Positions 8,364 to 16,869 of a stretch of DNA of 64,000 nucleotides are shown here, one piece after another. This DNA is from Arcobacter sp. CECT 8983 (GTDB lineage Bacteria; Campylobacterota; Campylobacteria; Campylobacterales; Arcobacteraceae). Position 1 is the first letter of the stretch. The number at the start of each line of letters is the position of its first letter. The notes beneath the pieces are model-generated. The model was given only the letters and a program-made list of their open reading frames with translations. It was not told the origin of the DNA and made no database searches. The stretch lies in NCBI RefSeq assembly GCF_004118855.1, contig NZ_PDKF01000008.1, forward strand, positions 248,001 to 312,000, read 5' to 3'. The translations under genes and the position numbers were made by a program.

Positions 8364-8740
8364 GTTTAATAAAAAAAGATGGCTATGATTTTGCATTTAA
8401 TCCAAAAGGTTGTGAATCTTGTGAAGGTAACTGCTGTATTGGTGAGAGTGGAAATATTTGGATTTCAAGACAAGAAATAGAGTATTTAAAAAATCATCTA
8501 AATATTTCAATAGAAGAATTAACTTCAAAGTATATTGAAAAAAGAGGGTACAGATATAGTATAAAAGAGCGAAAGCTTGCAGAGAACAACTATGCTTGTA
8601 TCTTTTTTGATTTAGAAAAAAGACAGTGTGGTATTTACGAAGCAAGACCTACACAATGTAGAACATTTCCTTTTTGGGAATATTTTAAAACAAATAAAGA
8701 AGAGGTTATAAAAGAGTGTCCAGCTATAAAAGAACTTTAA
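8360..8740 (+). CDS. YkgJ-family cysteine cluster protein
   Basis: A small 126-residue protein of the YkgJ/CxxCxxxCC family, thought to bind zinc or an iron-sulfur cluster. The cluster CESCEGNCCIGESGNIWIS is near the N terminus and CGIYEARPTQCRTFPFWEYF near the C terminus; both Cys groups are expected ligands. Its function is not established. It overlaps the methyltransferase gene by 4 bases and the lipoprotein gene by 25 bases, so the three are very likely co-translated. Confidence 0.88.
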   Translation: MSLIKKDGYDFAFNPKGCESCEGNCCIGESGNIWISRQEIEYLKNHLNISIEELTSKYIEKRGYRYSIKERKLAENNYACIFFDLEKRQCGIYEARPTQCRTFPFWEYFKTNKEEVIKECPAIKEL

Positions 8741-10011
8741 TTTTATTACCAATTATATTTATTTTCTTTGGTTGTGTACCTCAAACAAGCAATTTAATAA
8801 AGTACGATTATAAATATAAAGCATATAAAAATGAAAATGAACTTATTTTATATGCCTTAGAGCATATGAAACAAGGAAATAGGCAAGAAGCAAGTAAACT
8901 ATTTTTAAAGCTTTTTAATAAAACATTAAATGATGAGTATTTATTTGAATATTCAAGATTGGCTTTTTCTATTAAAAAATATGAGGATATTATTACAACT
9001 ATTGAGAGTAATAAAGAGCATATCAAAAAAAATGAAGACCAAATCTCAAAAATTTATATTTTGTCTTTAATGCAAACTAAACAACTAGATAAAGCAAAAT
9101 TAGTTCTTGATGATTTGTTAAAAAAGTATAATACTGATAGTAATAAAGAGTTATTAGCAAATATCTATTTATTAAAAAAGGATTATAAAAAAGCAAAAGA
9201 TATTTTTGAAGAGGTTTATGAGTCAACTTTAACTTCAAATACTTTGCTTAATCTTGTAGATGTAATGTACACATATTTAAATGAAAAAAAAGAAGCTATA
9301 AACTATTTAGAATCGCATATTAATATCTATGGATGCAATAATTTATTATGTTCAAAATTACTTGGGTTTTATCAAGAACAAAAAGATATCAATGGAGTTA
9401 TTTCTGTTTTAAAAAGAACATATATAAACTTTAAAGAAGATAGCGATAATAAATATACAAAAGATAAAGTTTATAAACTTCTAATGTATTATTTAGAAAA
9501 GAAAGATATAAAAGAAGCAATTGCTTTTTTAGAAGAAACAAATGCTGATGATGAAAAGCTTTTAGCACTTTATCAAAATGCAAAAATGTCAAATAAGGCT
9601 TATGCATTAGTACAAAAATTATATAAACAAACAGGGAACTTAGATTATCTTGCACAAATTGCAATGTTAGAATTTGAAACTGCAAAGAATCGCAAAAAAG
9701 TTTTAAAAAGTGTGATTAAAAAATTTGAAGATGTTTTAGCTGTATTAGATAATGATATCTATCAAAATTATCTGGGTTATATTTTAATTGATTTTGATGT
9801 TGATGTAAAAAAAGGACTTAAGTTAGTTAAAAAAGCTTTAAAAAAAGCACCAAATAATCTAGCATATATTGACTCATTAGCATGGGGACAATATAAATTA
9901 AAAGATTGTAAGAATGCAAAAATCAATATGCAAAAAGTTGTTGATAGTGCTGGATTAAATGATGATGAGATTAGAACTCACTGGGAAAAAATTAAGGAGT
10001 GTAGTAAGTGA
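8716..10011 (+). CDS. TPR-repeat outer-membrane-type lipoprotein
   Basis: 431 residues starting [20 protein letters not shown], a lipoprotein signal peptide with the lipobox FFGC, so it should be lipid-anchored at Cys20. The mature part is a chain of helical tetratricopeptide-like repeats (for example [41 protein letters not shown]). The last repeat with the conserved [12 protein letters not shown] is typical of tetratricopeptide lipoproteins in Campylobacterota. It starts with GTG inside the upstream gene and its TGA overlaps the trpC GTG. Specific function unknown; a scaffold role in the envelope is an inference. Confidence 0.8.
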   Translation: MSSYKRTLILLPIIFIFFGCVPQTSNLIKYDYKYKAYKNENELILYALEHMKQGNRQEASKLFLKLFNKTLNDEYLFEYSRLAFSIKKYEDIITTIESNKEHIKKNEDQISKIYILSLMQTKQLDKAKLVLDDLLKKYNTDSNKELLANIYLLKKDYKKAKDIFEEVYESTLTSNTLLNLVDVMYTYLNEKKEAINYLESHINIYGCNNLLCSKLLGFYQEQKDINGVISVLKRTYINFKEDSDNKYTKDKVYKLLMYYLEKKDIKEAIAFLEETNADDEKLLALYQNAKMSNKAYALVQKLYKQTGNLDYLAQIAMLEFETAKNRKKVLKSVIKKFEDVLAVLDNDIYQNYLGYILIDFDVDVKKGLKLVKKALKKAPNNLAYIDSLAWGQYKLKDCKNAKINMQKVVDSAGLNDDEIRTHWEKIKECSK

Positions 10012-10799
10012 TATTAGATGAAATTAATAGAAGAACGTTAGAAGATGTTGAGAGAAGAAAAAAAGAGTACTCTCTAGATTGGTTAGGAAGAAGTTTAAGT
10101 GCTAATCCTTTTCCTCCAAGAGATGTAAAGCCATATTTAACATCTACAAAAGAAGAACCAATTAGAATTATTGCTGAAGTTAAAAAAGCAAGTCCAAGTA
10201 AAGGTGTTATAAAAGAAGATTTTGATCCTTTAGCTATTGCACAAGAGTATTCAGCAAATGGAGCAAATGCAATCTCTGTTTTAACAGAGCCTCATTATTT
10301 TCAAGGTAATTTAGAGTATTTAACTCAAATAAGAAGATATGTTCCAACACCAGTTCTTAGAAAAGATTTTATTTTAGATAAGTATCAAATCGTAGAAGCT
10401 TTAGTTTATGGAGCTGACTTTATTTTGCTTATAGCAAAAAGTTTAAGTACAAAAGATTTAAAAGAGCTTTATGAATATGCACTTCATTTAGGTTTAGAAG
10501 TATTAGTTGAGATACATGATAAAGAAGACTTAAAAAAAGCAATGCATTGTGGTGCAAATATTATAGGAATAAACCATAGAAATCTTGAAACATTTGAGAT
10601 GGATATGAATCTTTGTGATGAACTGATTCCAATGATTCCAAATGGAAAAATCATTGTAGCTGAATCAGGAGTTTCAAATATTGAGACTATTAAAAGATTG
10701 AATTCAATAGGAGCAGATGCCTTTTTAATTGGGGAACACTTTATGAGAGTTCCAAGTATTGAAGAGGAGCTAAAAAGCTTCAAAAATGCTTTAGCGTAA
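10008..10799 (+). CDS. trpC: Indole-3-glycerol phosphate synthase
   Basis: Closes the indole ring in tryptophan synthesis. At 263 residues it has the monofunctional length. Signatures: [15 protein letters not shown] (catalytic Lys), [41 protein letters not shown] and IVAESGVS. The GTG start overlaps the upstream stop (GTGA), with AAGGAG 9 bases upstream. The stop sits within the hairpin at 10789. Confidence 0.96.
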   Translation: MILDEINRRTLEDVERRKKEYSLDWLGRSLSANPFPPRDVKPYLTSTKEEPIRIIAEVKKASPSKGVIKEDFDPLAIAQEYSANGANAISVLTEPHYFQGNLEYLTQIRRYVPTPVLRKDFILDKYQIVEALVYGADFILLIAKSLSTKDLKELYEYALHLGLEVLVEIHDKEDLKKAMHCGANIIGINHRNLETFEMDMNLCDELIPMIPNGKIIVAESGVSNIETIKRLNSIGADAFLIGEHFMRVPSIEEELKSFKNALA

Positions 10800-10812
10800 G
10801 ATTACGCTAAAG
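10789..10812. terminator. Hairpin shared by trpC and the repeat protein gene
   Basis: An 11-base inverted repeat, CTTTAGCGTAA and its complement, separated by two bases. It is GC-richer than the surroundings and is positioned exactly over the two convergent stop codons. The T-tracts are imperfect (TTCTTCTT on +), so termination efficiency is uncertain. Confidence 0.6.
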
Positions 10813-12306
10813 TTCTTCTTCAAATACTTTACTTAAGATTTCACTTTCACTAAGTTCTTTTTTAACTTGCGTTTTAGGAGGGTTTTTAATAAGTAGAACC
10901 ATTTCTTTTAAATCATCTAGATTATATTTTGTAAGGTTATTAATTAAAGTGTCATTAATCATCTCTTTTTTAAGAGTGTCATTATTTATCATTTTTCCAA
11001 TAACAGTTTGAAGATTTTTTCTTGTTCTTTCAAATACTTGCTCTTCTTCTGTTAATACTTTGAATTCTTTCTCAATATAAGCAATAAGGCTATCACCTTT
11101 ATATTTATATGTTTTAACAGTATTATAAACGAACTCTTGTGATTTTACGTCTTCTACATAAACATTTGTAAATACATATCCCCCAACAGCTACTAAACCA
11201 ACTAATGATTTAACAGGGTTATGAGAACAAATAAAGTCTTCTTTTACTCTAACTGGTGCATACTCTAAAGATGTAATATTATTTCTTAACACAATGAAGT
11301 TTTTATTTACTTCGATTGGTCCACCTTTTAGTGAAACTAACTCATTTTTAAATGCTAAGAAATCGCCATCAACTCTCTTAGGGCTTCCTTCTAATGTTGT
11401 AAGCTCATTATCACTAACATCAAAATCACCTTCCACTTCATGAAATCTTAGTGGAAGTTTTGATAAGTTTTCTAACTTTCCTGCTAATCTTACATCCCCA
11501 TGAACTCTAACAGAGTTGTCTGGTAAAATATTGTATTTTTTGATTCCCATTCTATGAAGCCATCTTTCTACTTCATCTTTTGTAGTTAAAGCTAGAAGTG
11601 GTTTATAAATGTGACCAATAACTTCTTCACCTTTATATTTCCACATTTTCTTTTCTTCATCGAAGTTTCTAGAAATATGATTTAAAGAGATATCAGTAAA
11701 TAGGTTCCATGAGATTTCATCTGCAATGTCATTTAAGTTTTTAAGTTGGTTCCAGTAGCATACATAGTCTTGACCAACAGTAATAGGGCCACCTCTTAAA
11801 AGTTCAAGTCTATTTTTAGAACAGTCAAAAGTACCTTCTACATATTTAGGACCACCTTCTAAAGAAGTAATTACATTATTTGAGCAGTTAAAATAGCTTA
11901 CGATACTTCTTGGAGCACCTTCAATAGATTCTAATCTATTATTTGAACAGTTATAATATCCCGCAACTTCTTTAGGTCCATAAGATAAATTGTTTTTTAT
12001 TTCGTTATTTGAACAGTCAAAGTCTCCAACTTCATTGGGAGCTCCAAAAAGAGATGTTAGTTGATTATGTGAACAGTTGAAGTCTCTTACTACTTTTTTA
12101 GGAGAACCTTTTAAGCTAGTAAGGTTATTATGAGAAACGTTAAAATATCCATCTACGACATCAAATTTTACAGGAAGTTCATTCCCATCAATTTTGCCTT
12201 CAAGGTTAACACTACCATGTACTGTAATATATAAATCTTCAGAGATAGTAAAGTTTTCTACACCTTTTTTCGTTAACCATTTTTTAACATCAACTACATT
12301 ATCCAT
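10807..12306 (-). CDS. Leucine-rich-repeat-like protein with a duplicated module
   Basis: 499 residues with no signal peptide. Irregular 20-24-residue repeats of the form FNCSHNQLTSLFGAPNEV run through residues 50-195 and again 288-375, giving a predicted solenoid. The whole unit is duplicated: residues about 7-240 and 246-419 both open with a W-L header (VKKWLTKKG / VERWLHRMG), pass through VHG-V-L-GK and close with YKG-(E/D)-(E/S)-(V/L)-I followed by LT. The C-terminal 80 residues are charged and helical. Similar asparagine/cysteine-ladder repeats occur in phage and bacterial proteins of unknown function. No neighbour suggests a role; it probably stands alone behind the promoter at 12351. 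Confidence 0.75.
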   Translation of the reverse strand: MDNVVDVKKWLTKKGVENFTISEDLYITVHGSVNLEGKIDGNELPVKFDVVDGYFNVSHNNLTSLKGSPKKVVRDFNCSHNQLTSLFGAPNEVGDFDCSNNEIKNNLSYGPKEVAGYYNCSNNRLESIEGAPRSIVSYFNCSNNVITSLEGGPKYVEGTFDCSKNRLELLRGGPITVGQDYVCYWNQLKNLNDIADEISWNLFTDISLNHISRNFDEEKKMWKYKGEEVIGHIYKPLLALTTKDEVERWLHRMGIKKYNILPDNSVRVHGDVRLAGKLENLSKLPLRFHEVEGDFDVSDNELTTLEGSPKRVDGDFLAFKNELVSLKGGPIEVNKNFIVLRNNITSLEYAPVRVKEDFICSHNPVKSLVGLVAVGGYVFTNVYVEDVKSQEFVYNTVKTYKYKGDSLIAYIEKEFKVLTEEEQVFERTRKNLQTVIGKMINNDTLKKEMINDTLINNLTKYNLDDLKEMVLLIKNPPKTQVKKELSESEILSKVFEEEL

Positions 12307-12350
12307 TAAGTGCCTTTAAAATATGTATAAATATTCTTAAAATTGCAATG

Positions 12351-12356
12351 ATTGTA
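12351..12356 (-). promoter_or_regulatory. Extended -10 promoter of the repeat protein gene
   Basis: On the minus strand the sequence reads ATGGTACAAT, a TACAAT box with TG one base upstream, 45 bases before the start codon. It would give a leader of about 38 bases. Confidence 0.45.
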
Positions 12357-12493
12357 CCATAATTTATTTTACACTTTTATTTACAATTAACAAGTTTTTG
12401 CAGATAAAATTAAACAACTTTTAAAAGTTCTAGGAATAGGGCTATTAAGAGAGTTTTTTTACATAAAAATTTGAAAATAAGCTAAGATAAGCC

Positions 12494-12523
12494 AAGTCAT
12501 AAAAATAATTATTTTTATGACTT
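12494..12523. terminator. Perfect 30-base palindrome downstream of the NikL-like gene
   Basis: A 30-base perfect palindrome (arms of 15 bases beginning AAGTCATAAAAATAA) with no unpaired centre, 18 bases beyond the stop of the minus-strand gene. It would fold into a long hairpin with a T-rich descending arm and is most likely that gene's terminator. Confidence 0.6.
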
Positions 12524-12540
12524 AGAGTGAAAATAAGAAA

Positions 12541-12978
12541 TTAATTTGTATCTTTTTTTCTCGATTTTAATAAAGTTATTATTCCAAAGATTCCAAATAA
12601 AAAGCCTAAAGCAGAAACCATATTTAAATATCTATCATATGGAGTTTTTTCAAACTCTTTTACATTTTTATTCTCATCAACAGTTATATGAAAACTTTTT
12701 AAATGAGAACCATGATCACTAGGAACATCAATATCAACTCTCCATTTACCATGTGAGTCTGGAATAAATGCAAAATTTCCATTTAAGTCTGTTTTCCCCT
12801 TTGTAAAAGGTAAAGAGCTTTCAGGAGCAAAAATAGTAATCTTTGCATTATCTATAGCAATATTATTTGGTGCAGTTACTCTTATACCTATTGCGCCATC
12901 AACAATATCATAAAATACTCCATGGGCAAAAAGTGAAATATTTAAGATAAAAGTAAATAATAGAGTTTTAAATAGCAT
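12541..12978 (-). CDS. Exported, membrane-anchored NikL-like protein
   Basis: 145 residues with an N-terminal signal peptide ending near SLFA, leaving a mature protein that would begin with His (HGVFYDIV). A beta-sandwich region (APNNIAIDNAKITIFAP, GKTDLNGNFAFIPDSHGKWRVDI) follows. One C-terminal membrane segment (LNMVSALGFLFGIFGIITLL) ends in a basic tail. The DLNGNFAF...GKWRV pattern matches the carboxypeptidase-regulatory-like fold of NikL, an accessory component of nickel ECF transporters. No nikMQO genes are nearby, so metal transport is only an inference. It lies 2 bases after the DUF4198 gene. Confidence 0.65.
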   Translation of the reverse strand: MLFKTLLFTFILNISLFAHGVFYDIVDGAIGIRVTAPNNIAIDNAKITIFAPESSLPFTKGKTDLNGNFAFIPDSHGKWRVDIDVPSDHGSHLKSFHITVDENKNVKEFEKTPYDRYLNMVSALGFLFGIFGIITLLKSRKKDTN

Positions 12979-12980
12979 GA

Positions 12981-13673
12981 TTATTTAACTTCAAAAGAGA
13001 TACTACTTTGAATAGTAATATGACTTACTTTTGGGTCACTTACTTCACTTGTATAATATTGTGCTGCAATAATTTGTAAACCTTTAGATTTTACAGGAAT
13101 ATTTGCAATACCATATTTATTAGTTTTGATATTTAAGTCTTCATAATCAGATGTTTCAAAAGAAGCACCTTCTAAAGCTTTTCCATCTTTAATAACAAGT
13201 ACAGGTAATTTATCTCCTACTTTTATTGTAAGTGGATTAATTAAAGGAACAACTTCAAGAGGAAGTCCAGATGGTTTTAGAAAACTTTCATCCCAAGAAA
13301 AAAATCTTTTCCCATATTTGATACTTTTTAGAGTATTGTAAACGATACCATCATATTTTGATGGGTCAACATTTTCATATCCATTTTCACCTTTAACCCA
13401 GTACCCTGCATCGAAGATTAAACTCATCATTGCGGGTTTTTTTGCAGTTAATAAGACAGGTTGTTTTTTTGAGTAATCAATTCCTGTGTTAATCTCTTTG
13501 TTATTAATGTCAAATGCCAAAGCACCTTTTAGTTGACTTGGTTTATATTCTTGGAACTTGCCATGAGCCCAGAAACTAGCTTTATATGTATTGTTTTCAG
13601 CCTTTTGTGCAGTAATTTGATGTGCAAATAAAGCTGCCGTTGTTAATAGCAATGAAAGTGTAATTTTTTTCAT
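12981..13673 (-). CDS. Periplasmic DUF4198 (NikK-like) protein
   Basis: 230 residues with a clear signal peptide (MKKITLSLLLTTAALFA) after which the mature protein would again begin with His (HQITAQ). Central motifs such as DAGYWVKGENGYENV and LEVVPLINPLTIKVGDKLPV are characteristic of the DUF4198/NikK family of periplasmic proteins associated with metal uptake. It is the first gene of a two-gene operon with the membrane-anchored partner. Substrate unknown; nickel, cobalt or copper are all possible. Confidence 0.72.
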   Translation of the reverse strand: MKKITLSLLLTTAALFAHQITAQKAENNTYKASFWAHGKFQEYKPSQLKGALAFDINNKEINTGIDYSKKQPVLLTAKKPAMMSLIFDAGYWVKGENGYENVDPSKYDGIVYNTLKSIKYGKRFFSWDESFLKPSGLPLEVVPLINPLTIKVGDKLPVLVIKDGKALEGASFETSDYEDLNIKTNKYGIANIPVKSKGLQIIAAQYYTSEVSDPKVSHITIQSSISFEVK

Positions 13674-13770
13674 TATATTCCTCCAAATGTAATTTTGATG
13701 GATTTTATTTGAAAAAGATTAAAGAAGCAATAGAATTTTTAAAAAGTTATGTATTTTTAGAACAAGCAGA

Positions 13771-13802
13771 TTTAAATAAAAGAAAAAATTCTTTTATTTA
13801 AA
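13771..13802 (-). terminator. Terminator overlapping the end of the YggS-type gene
   Basis: A perfect 14-base inverted repeat (arm TTTAAATAAAAGAA, loop of 4 A on the + strand). The stop codon of the minus-strand gene at 13794 lies inside the stem. Confidence 0.65.
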
Positions 13803-14471
13803 TAAAGTAGAACCAACTCTAATCATATTTGAACCACAAGAAATAGCAAGTTCAAAATCTGAGCTCATTCCCATAGAACAATATTTTGCTCCATGTTTTT
13901 TTAATTGGTCAAAAATATTTTTTGTAGTAGTAAAAGACTCTTTGATGATATTTCTATCTTCAACGTGTGCACCAATACTCATAACACCTTTAAGTTTTAT
14001 ATTTGGACACTCATTTAAAATCTTTTCATATATTTCAATAGCATCTTCTGGCATAACACCAGTTTTACTATCTTCTTTAGCTGAATTTATTTGAAGTAAA
14101 CATGACATCTTTTTATTTTTAGCTTCAAGTTTTTTATTTAACTCTTGAGCTAATTCAAAAGAGTCAAGGGATTGCATTAAAGTAGGATTTAGATCAATAA
14201 GGTTATTGATTTTATTTTTTTGTAATCTTCCTACAAAATGCCATTCAAGAGGTAATTCTTCTAAATCAGATGACTTTTGTTTTAAGTCTTGAACTTTATT
14301 TTCTCCAAAAGCTCTTTGTCCAGCATTATATAAAGTTTCTACATCTTCACTTGTAGAGTATTTTGAAATACCAATAATTTTAACAATATGGTGATCAGAT
14401 ACTCTAAGTCTAGAAGCTTCAACTTTTGAAATAACTTTATCTAAATTTTCAACAGCTTTAGTTTTATCCAT
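13794..14471 (-). CDS. YggS/PLPBP-family pyridoxal phosphate homeostasis protein
   Basis: A 225-residue single-domain fold-type III PLP protein. The PLP lysine lies in KIIGISKYS and is followed by the conserved AGQRAFGENKVQD; WHFVGRLQKNKI, CLLQIN and the C-terminal MGMSSDFELAISCGSNMIRVGS phosphate site are all present. The family controls free PLP and amino/keto-acid balance rather than catalysing a known reaction. It lies 4 bases after rseP and ends the long minus-strand cluster. Confidence 0.94.
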   Translation of the reverse strand: MDKTKAVENLDKVISKVEASRLRVSDHHIVKIIGISKYSTSEDVETLYNAGQRAFGENKVQDLKQKSSDLEELPLEWHFVGRLQKNKINNLIDLNPTLMQSLDSFELAQELNKKLEAKNKKMSCLLQINSAKEDSKTGVMPEDAIEIYEKILNECPNIKLKGVMSIGAHVEDRNIIKESFTTTKNIFDQLKKHGAKYCSMGMSSDFELAISCGSNMIRVGSTLFK

Positions 14472-14475
14472 TTAT

Positions 14476-15531
14476 TTATCCTAAAAATAATCTATTTATA
14501 TCATTATATATTCCAAGAAGCATAAGGGAAGCTAAAATTACCCATCCCATGATAGTTAAATACATAAATACTCTATCACTTGGTTTTCTTCTTGCTATAA
14601 TTTCATATAGGTTAAACATAATATGTCCACCATCAAGTGCAGGAATAGGAAGCAAGTTTAATACTCCTAAGTTAACAGAAATTAAAGCAGTAATAGCAAG
14701 TAGGGCAATTATTGATGATTCGCTTGCATCTGAAATAACTTTTCCTATTGTAATAACTCCACCAATTTCACTACTTGGAATTATTCCTTGAATTAGTTTT
14801 TGAACTCCTAAGAAAATCATTTTTGATGATTCTAATGTTTTATCCCAAGCAAAAGAGATTGCACTTATTGGATCATGGTAGATTGTTACTACTTTTGGAG
14901 CAGGAGAGATACCAATCATTCTTTTTTTGATATTTTCCCTAAACATATTTTGTGCATCAGAGATATGAGGATTAATAACTTTAGAAATAAGTTGTCCATC
15001 TCTTTTAATATAAAATTGTAAAGCACCATTTGTAGAAGTGATAGTTTCACCTATTTGTTCCCAAGTTTTAACTTCAGTATTATTGATTCTAATAATTTCA
15101 TCACCAGGTTTTATTCCAGCTTTAAGTGCAGGAGAATTTTCTTGAACTTTTCCTACAGTAGGGCTTAAAGAGTTTGCTCCTGCAAGAGCAATTACAAAGT
15201 ATAAAATTGCAGCAAGAATAAAGTTTGCAAAAGGACCTGCAAAAAGGATAACTATTCTTTGCCAAGGCTTTTTATTGTTATATGAATCGTTTCCATCTTC
15301 ATGAAGACCAGGTTTTGTATCATCTTGGCCTTTCATTTGAACATATCCACCAAGAGGAATTAAAGCTATTTGCCATCTTGTTCCTCTGTATACTTTAGAG
15401 TATATTTGTTTTCCAAATCCAATTGAAAAAACATTTACAGTTACTCCAAAGTAACGTGCTGCTAAAAAATGTCCTAATTCATGAAAAAATACTAAAAATG
15501 AAAGTACAAGTAAAAAAGTTATAGTACCCAA
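14476..15531 (-). CDS. rseP: Site-2 RIP metalloprotease RseP
   Basis: Intramembrane zinc protease of 351 residues. The first membrane segment carries HELGH (H17, E18, H21); one PDZ domain lies around residues 120-190 (AGIKPGDEIIRINNTEV). The C-terminal NLLPIPALDGGHIMFNLYE supplies the third metal ligand in the LDG motif. It cleaves membrane-bound regulators or signal peptides; the target here cannot be read. It lies 16 bases after pgsA in a conserved envelope-gene cluster. Confidence 0.95.
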   Translation of the reverse strand: MGTITFLLVLSFLVFFHELGHFLAARYFGVTVNVFSIGFGKQIYSKVYRGTRWQIALIPLGGYVQMKGQDDTKPGLHEDGNDSYNNKKPWQRIVILFAGPFANFILAAILYFVIALAGANSLSPTVGKVQENSPALKAGIKPGDEIIRINNTEVKTWEQIGETITSTNGALQFYIKRDGQLISKVINPHISDAQNMFRENIKKRMIGISPAPKVVTIYHDPISAISFAWDKTLESSKMIFLGVQKLIQGIIPSSEIGGVITIGKVISDASESSIIALLAITALISVNLGVLNLLPIPALDGGHIMFNLYEIIARRKPSDRVFMYLTIMGWVILASLMLLGIYNDINRLFLG

Positions 15532-15547
15532 TTATTTTCCTTATGGT

Positions 15548-16090
15548 TTATATTTTATAGTAATCTCTTAGATATTCATATCCAGAATATAAAGTTAAAA
15601 TTACTGCAATCCATAAAAGTGTAGTCGCAAATGGCCAATTCATAATAAGAAATCCTATAGCAATCATTTGAACAACAGTTTTAATTTTCCCTGCCATTGT
15701 AGAAGCAACACTTTTACCTTCACTTACAGCAACAACACGAAGTCCTGTGATAAAAAACTCCCTTGAAAGTATTAAAAATACAGCCCAAGCAGATGCTCTA
15801 TCAATAATCATAAGACCAATAAACCCAGCAAGCATTAACATTTTGTCTGCAAGTGGATCTAAGATTGCACCAAGTTTTGTCATTTGATCCCATTTTCTAG
15901 CTATAAAGCCATCGAAAAAATCAGTAACAGATGCAATTACAAAAATTAAACCAGCAAAGTAATCGAACCAAGAAGGGTGCCAAGAAGCAAAAAGAGAAAA
16001 ATCTCTTTCTACTAAGAACCATAGCATTAGCGGTGCTAATGCTATTCTAAAAAGAGCCAAAGTATTTGGTAAGTTTAAGGCTTTTGACAT
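15548..16090 (-). CDS. pgsA: CDP-diacylglycerol-glycerol-3-phosphate 3-phosphatidyltransferase
   Basis: Makes phosphatidylglycerol phosphate at the inner membrane. The 180-residue polytopic protein has the CDP-alcohol phosphotransferase signature D-G-A-R...G-D: VTDFFDGFIARKWDQMTKLGAILDPLADK. It overlaps the upstream SDR gene by one base (TAATG), which suggests translational coupling. Confidence 0.95.
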   Translation of the reverse strand: MSKALNLPNTLALFRIALAPLMLWFLVERDFSLFASWHPSWFDYFAGLIFVIASVTDFFDGFIARKWDQMTKLGAILDPLADKMLMLAGFIGLMIIDRASAWAVFLILSREFFITGLRVVAVSEGKSVASTMAGKIKTVVQMIAIGFLIMNWPFATTLLWIAVILTLYSGYEYLRDYYKI

Positions 16091-16869
16091 TATTTAAACG
16101 TTGTCCCACCATCAACGATTAGCGTATGACCTGTAACCCATGAAGCATCATTTGTACATAAGAAATAACAAGATTGTGCTAAATCTTCTGGTTGACCAAT
16201 TCTATTTAATGGAGAGTATTCAGCAGTTTTAGCTTTAACTTCTTCATAGTTTGTAAATGCTTTAAGTGCATCTGTATCAATAGGACCACCAGAAACTGCA
16301 TTTACTCTAATATTCATTTCTCCAAGTTCAGTTGCAGCATATCTAACCATAGCTTCCACAGCTGCTTTATTTGTACCATGACCTGAGTAATTTTCAATAT
16401 AAACTAAATTTCCAGTAGATGATAAAGAAACAATAGCTCCTCCACCAACTTTTTCCATTCTTTTAGCTGCTTGTTGTGCTCCACATACAAAAGCATTAAC
16501 TGTAGCAGTATAGATATTGTTTAATCCTCTAGGTTTTAATTTCATAAATTTACCATATCCACCAACAACTGCTCTACCATAAATCATTGCATTTGAAATA
16601 AAGAAGTCAACTCTATCAAAATCTTTATCAATTTCTAAAAATAATTCTTTATATTTTTCTGGTTCTAAAATATTAAAAGGGTATGCTCTGCATTTAACGC
16701 CAAATTTTTCTTCAACATCTTTGCATATATTTTCAGCAATTTCTGAATTAGAGTTATAAGTAAAAGCTACATTAACACCATTACTTGCAAATTTATATAC
16801 ACACTCTTTACCAATACCTTTTGTACCACCAGAAATTACTAAAGTTTTACCTTTCATCTCTTTACTCAT
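16090..16869 (-). CDS. FabL-like enoyl-ACP reductase (short-chain dehydrogenase with Y-x6-K)
   Basis: A 259-residue Rossmann-fold SDR with cofactor motif SGGTKGIGK and NAG-equivalent FISNAM. The catalytic pair is Y161 and K168 in YSGHGTNK, a Y-x6-K spacing. Classical SDRs such as FabG use Y-x3-K, whereas Y-x6-K is the mark of enoyl-ACP reductases FabI and FabL. With the standard SDR glycine motif this fits FabL, the NADPH-dependent enoyl reductase that tolerates triclosan. It overlaps dapA and pgsA by one base each, the position of the Cj0807-type gene next to dapA in Campylobacter as I recall it. Substrate not proven by sequence. Confidence 0.72.
   Translation of the reverse strand: MSKEMKGKTLVISGGTKGIGKECVYKFASNGVNVAFTYNSNSEIAENICKDVEEKFGVKCRAYPFNILEPEKYKELFLEIDKDFDRVDFFISNAMIYGRAVVGGYGKFMKLKPRGLNNIYTATVNAFVCGAQQAAKRMEKVGGGAIVSLSSTGNLVYIENYSGHGTNKAAVEAMVRYAATELGEMNIRVNAVSGGPIDTDALKAFTNYEEVKAKTAEYSPLNRIGQPEDLAQSCYFLCTNDASWVTGHTLIVDGGTTFK

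Noticed and set aside
13709-13801. Possible 30-residue peptide (TTG start, LKKIKEAIEFLKSYVFLEQ...) on the + strand between the DUF4198 gene and the YggS-type gene
   Set aside because: Plausible composition but no ribosome site, a TTG start, and its 3' part is the terminator stem of the neighbouring gene; not supported enough to call.
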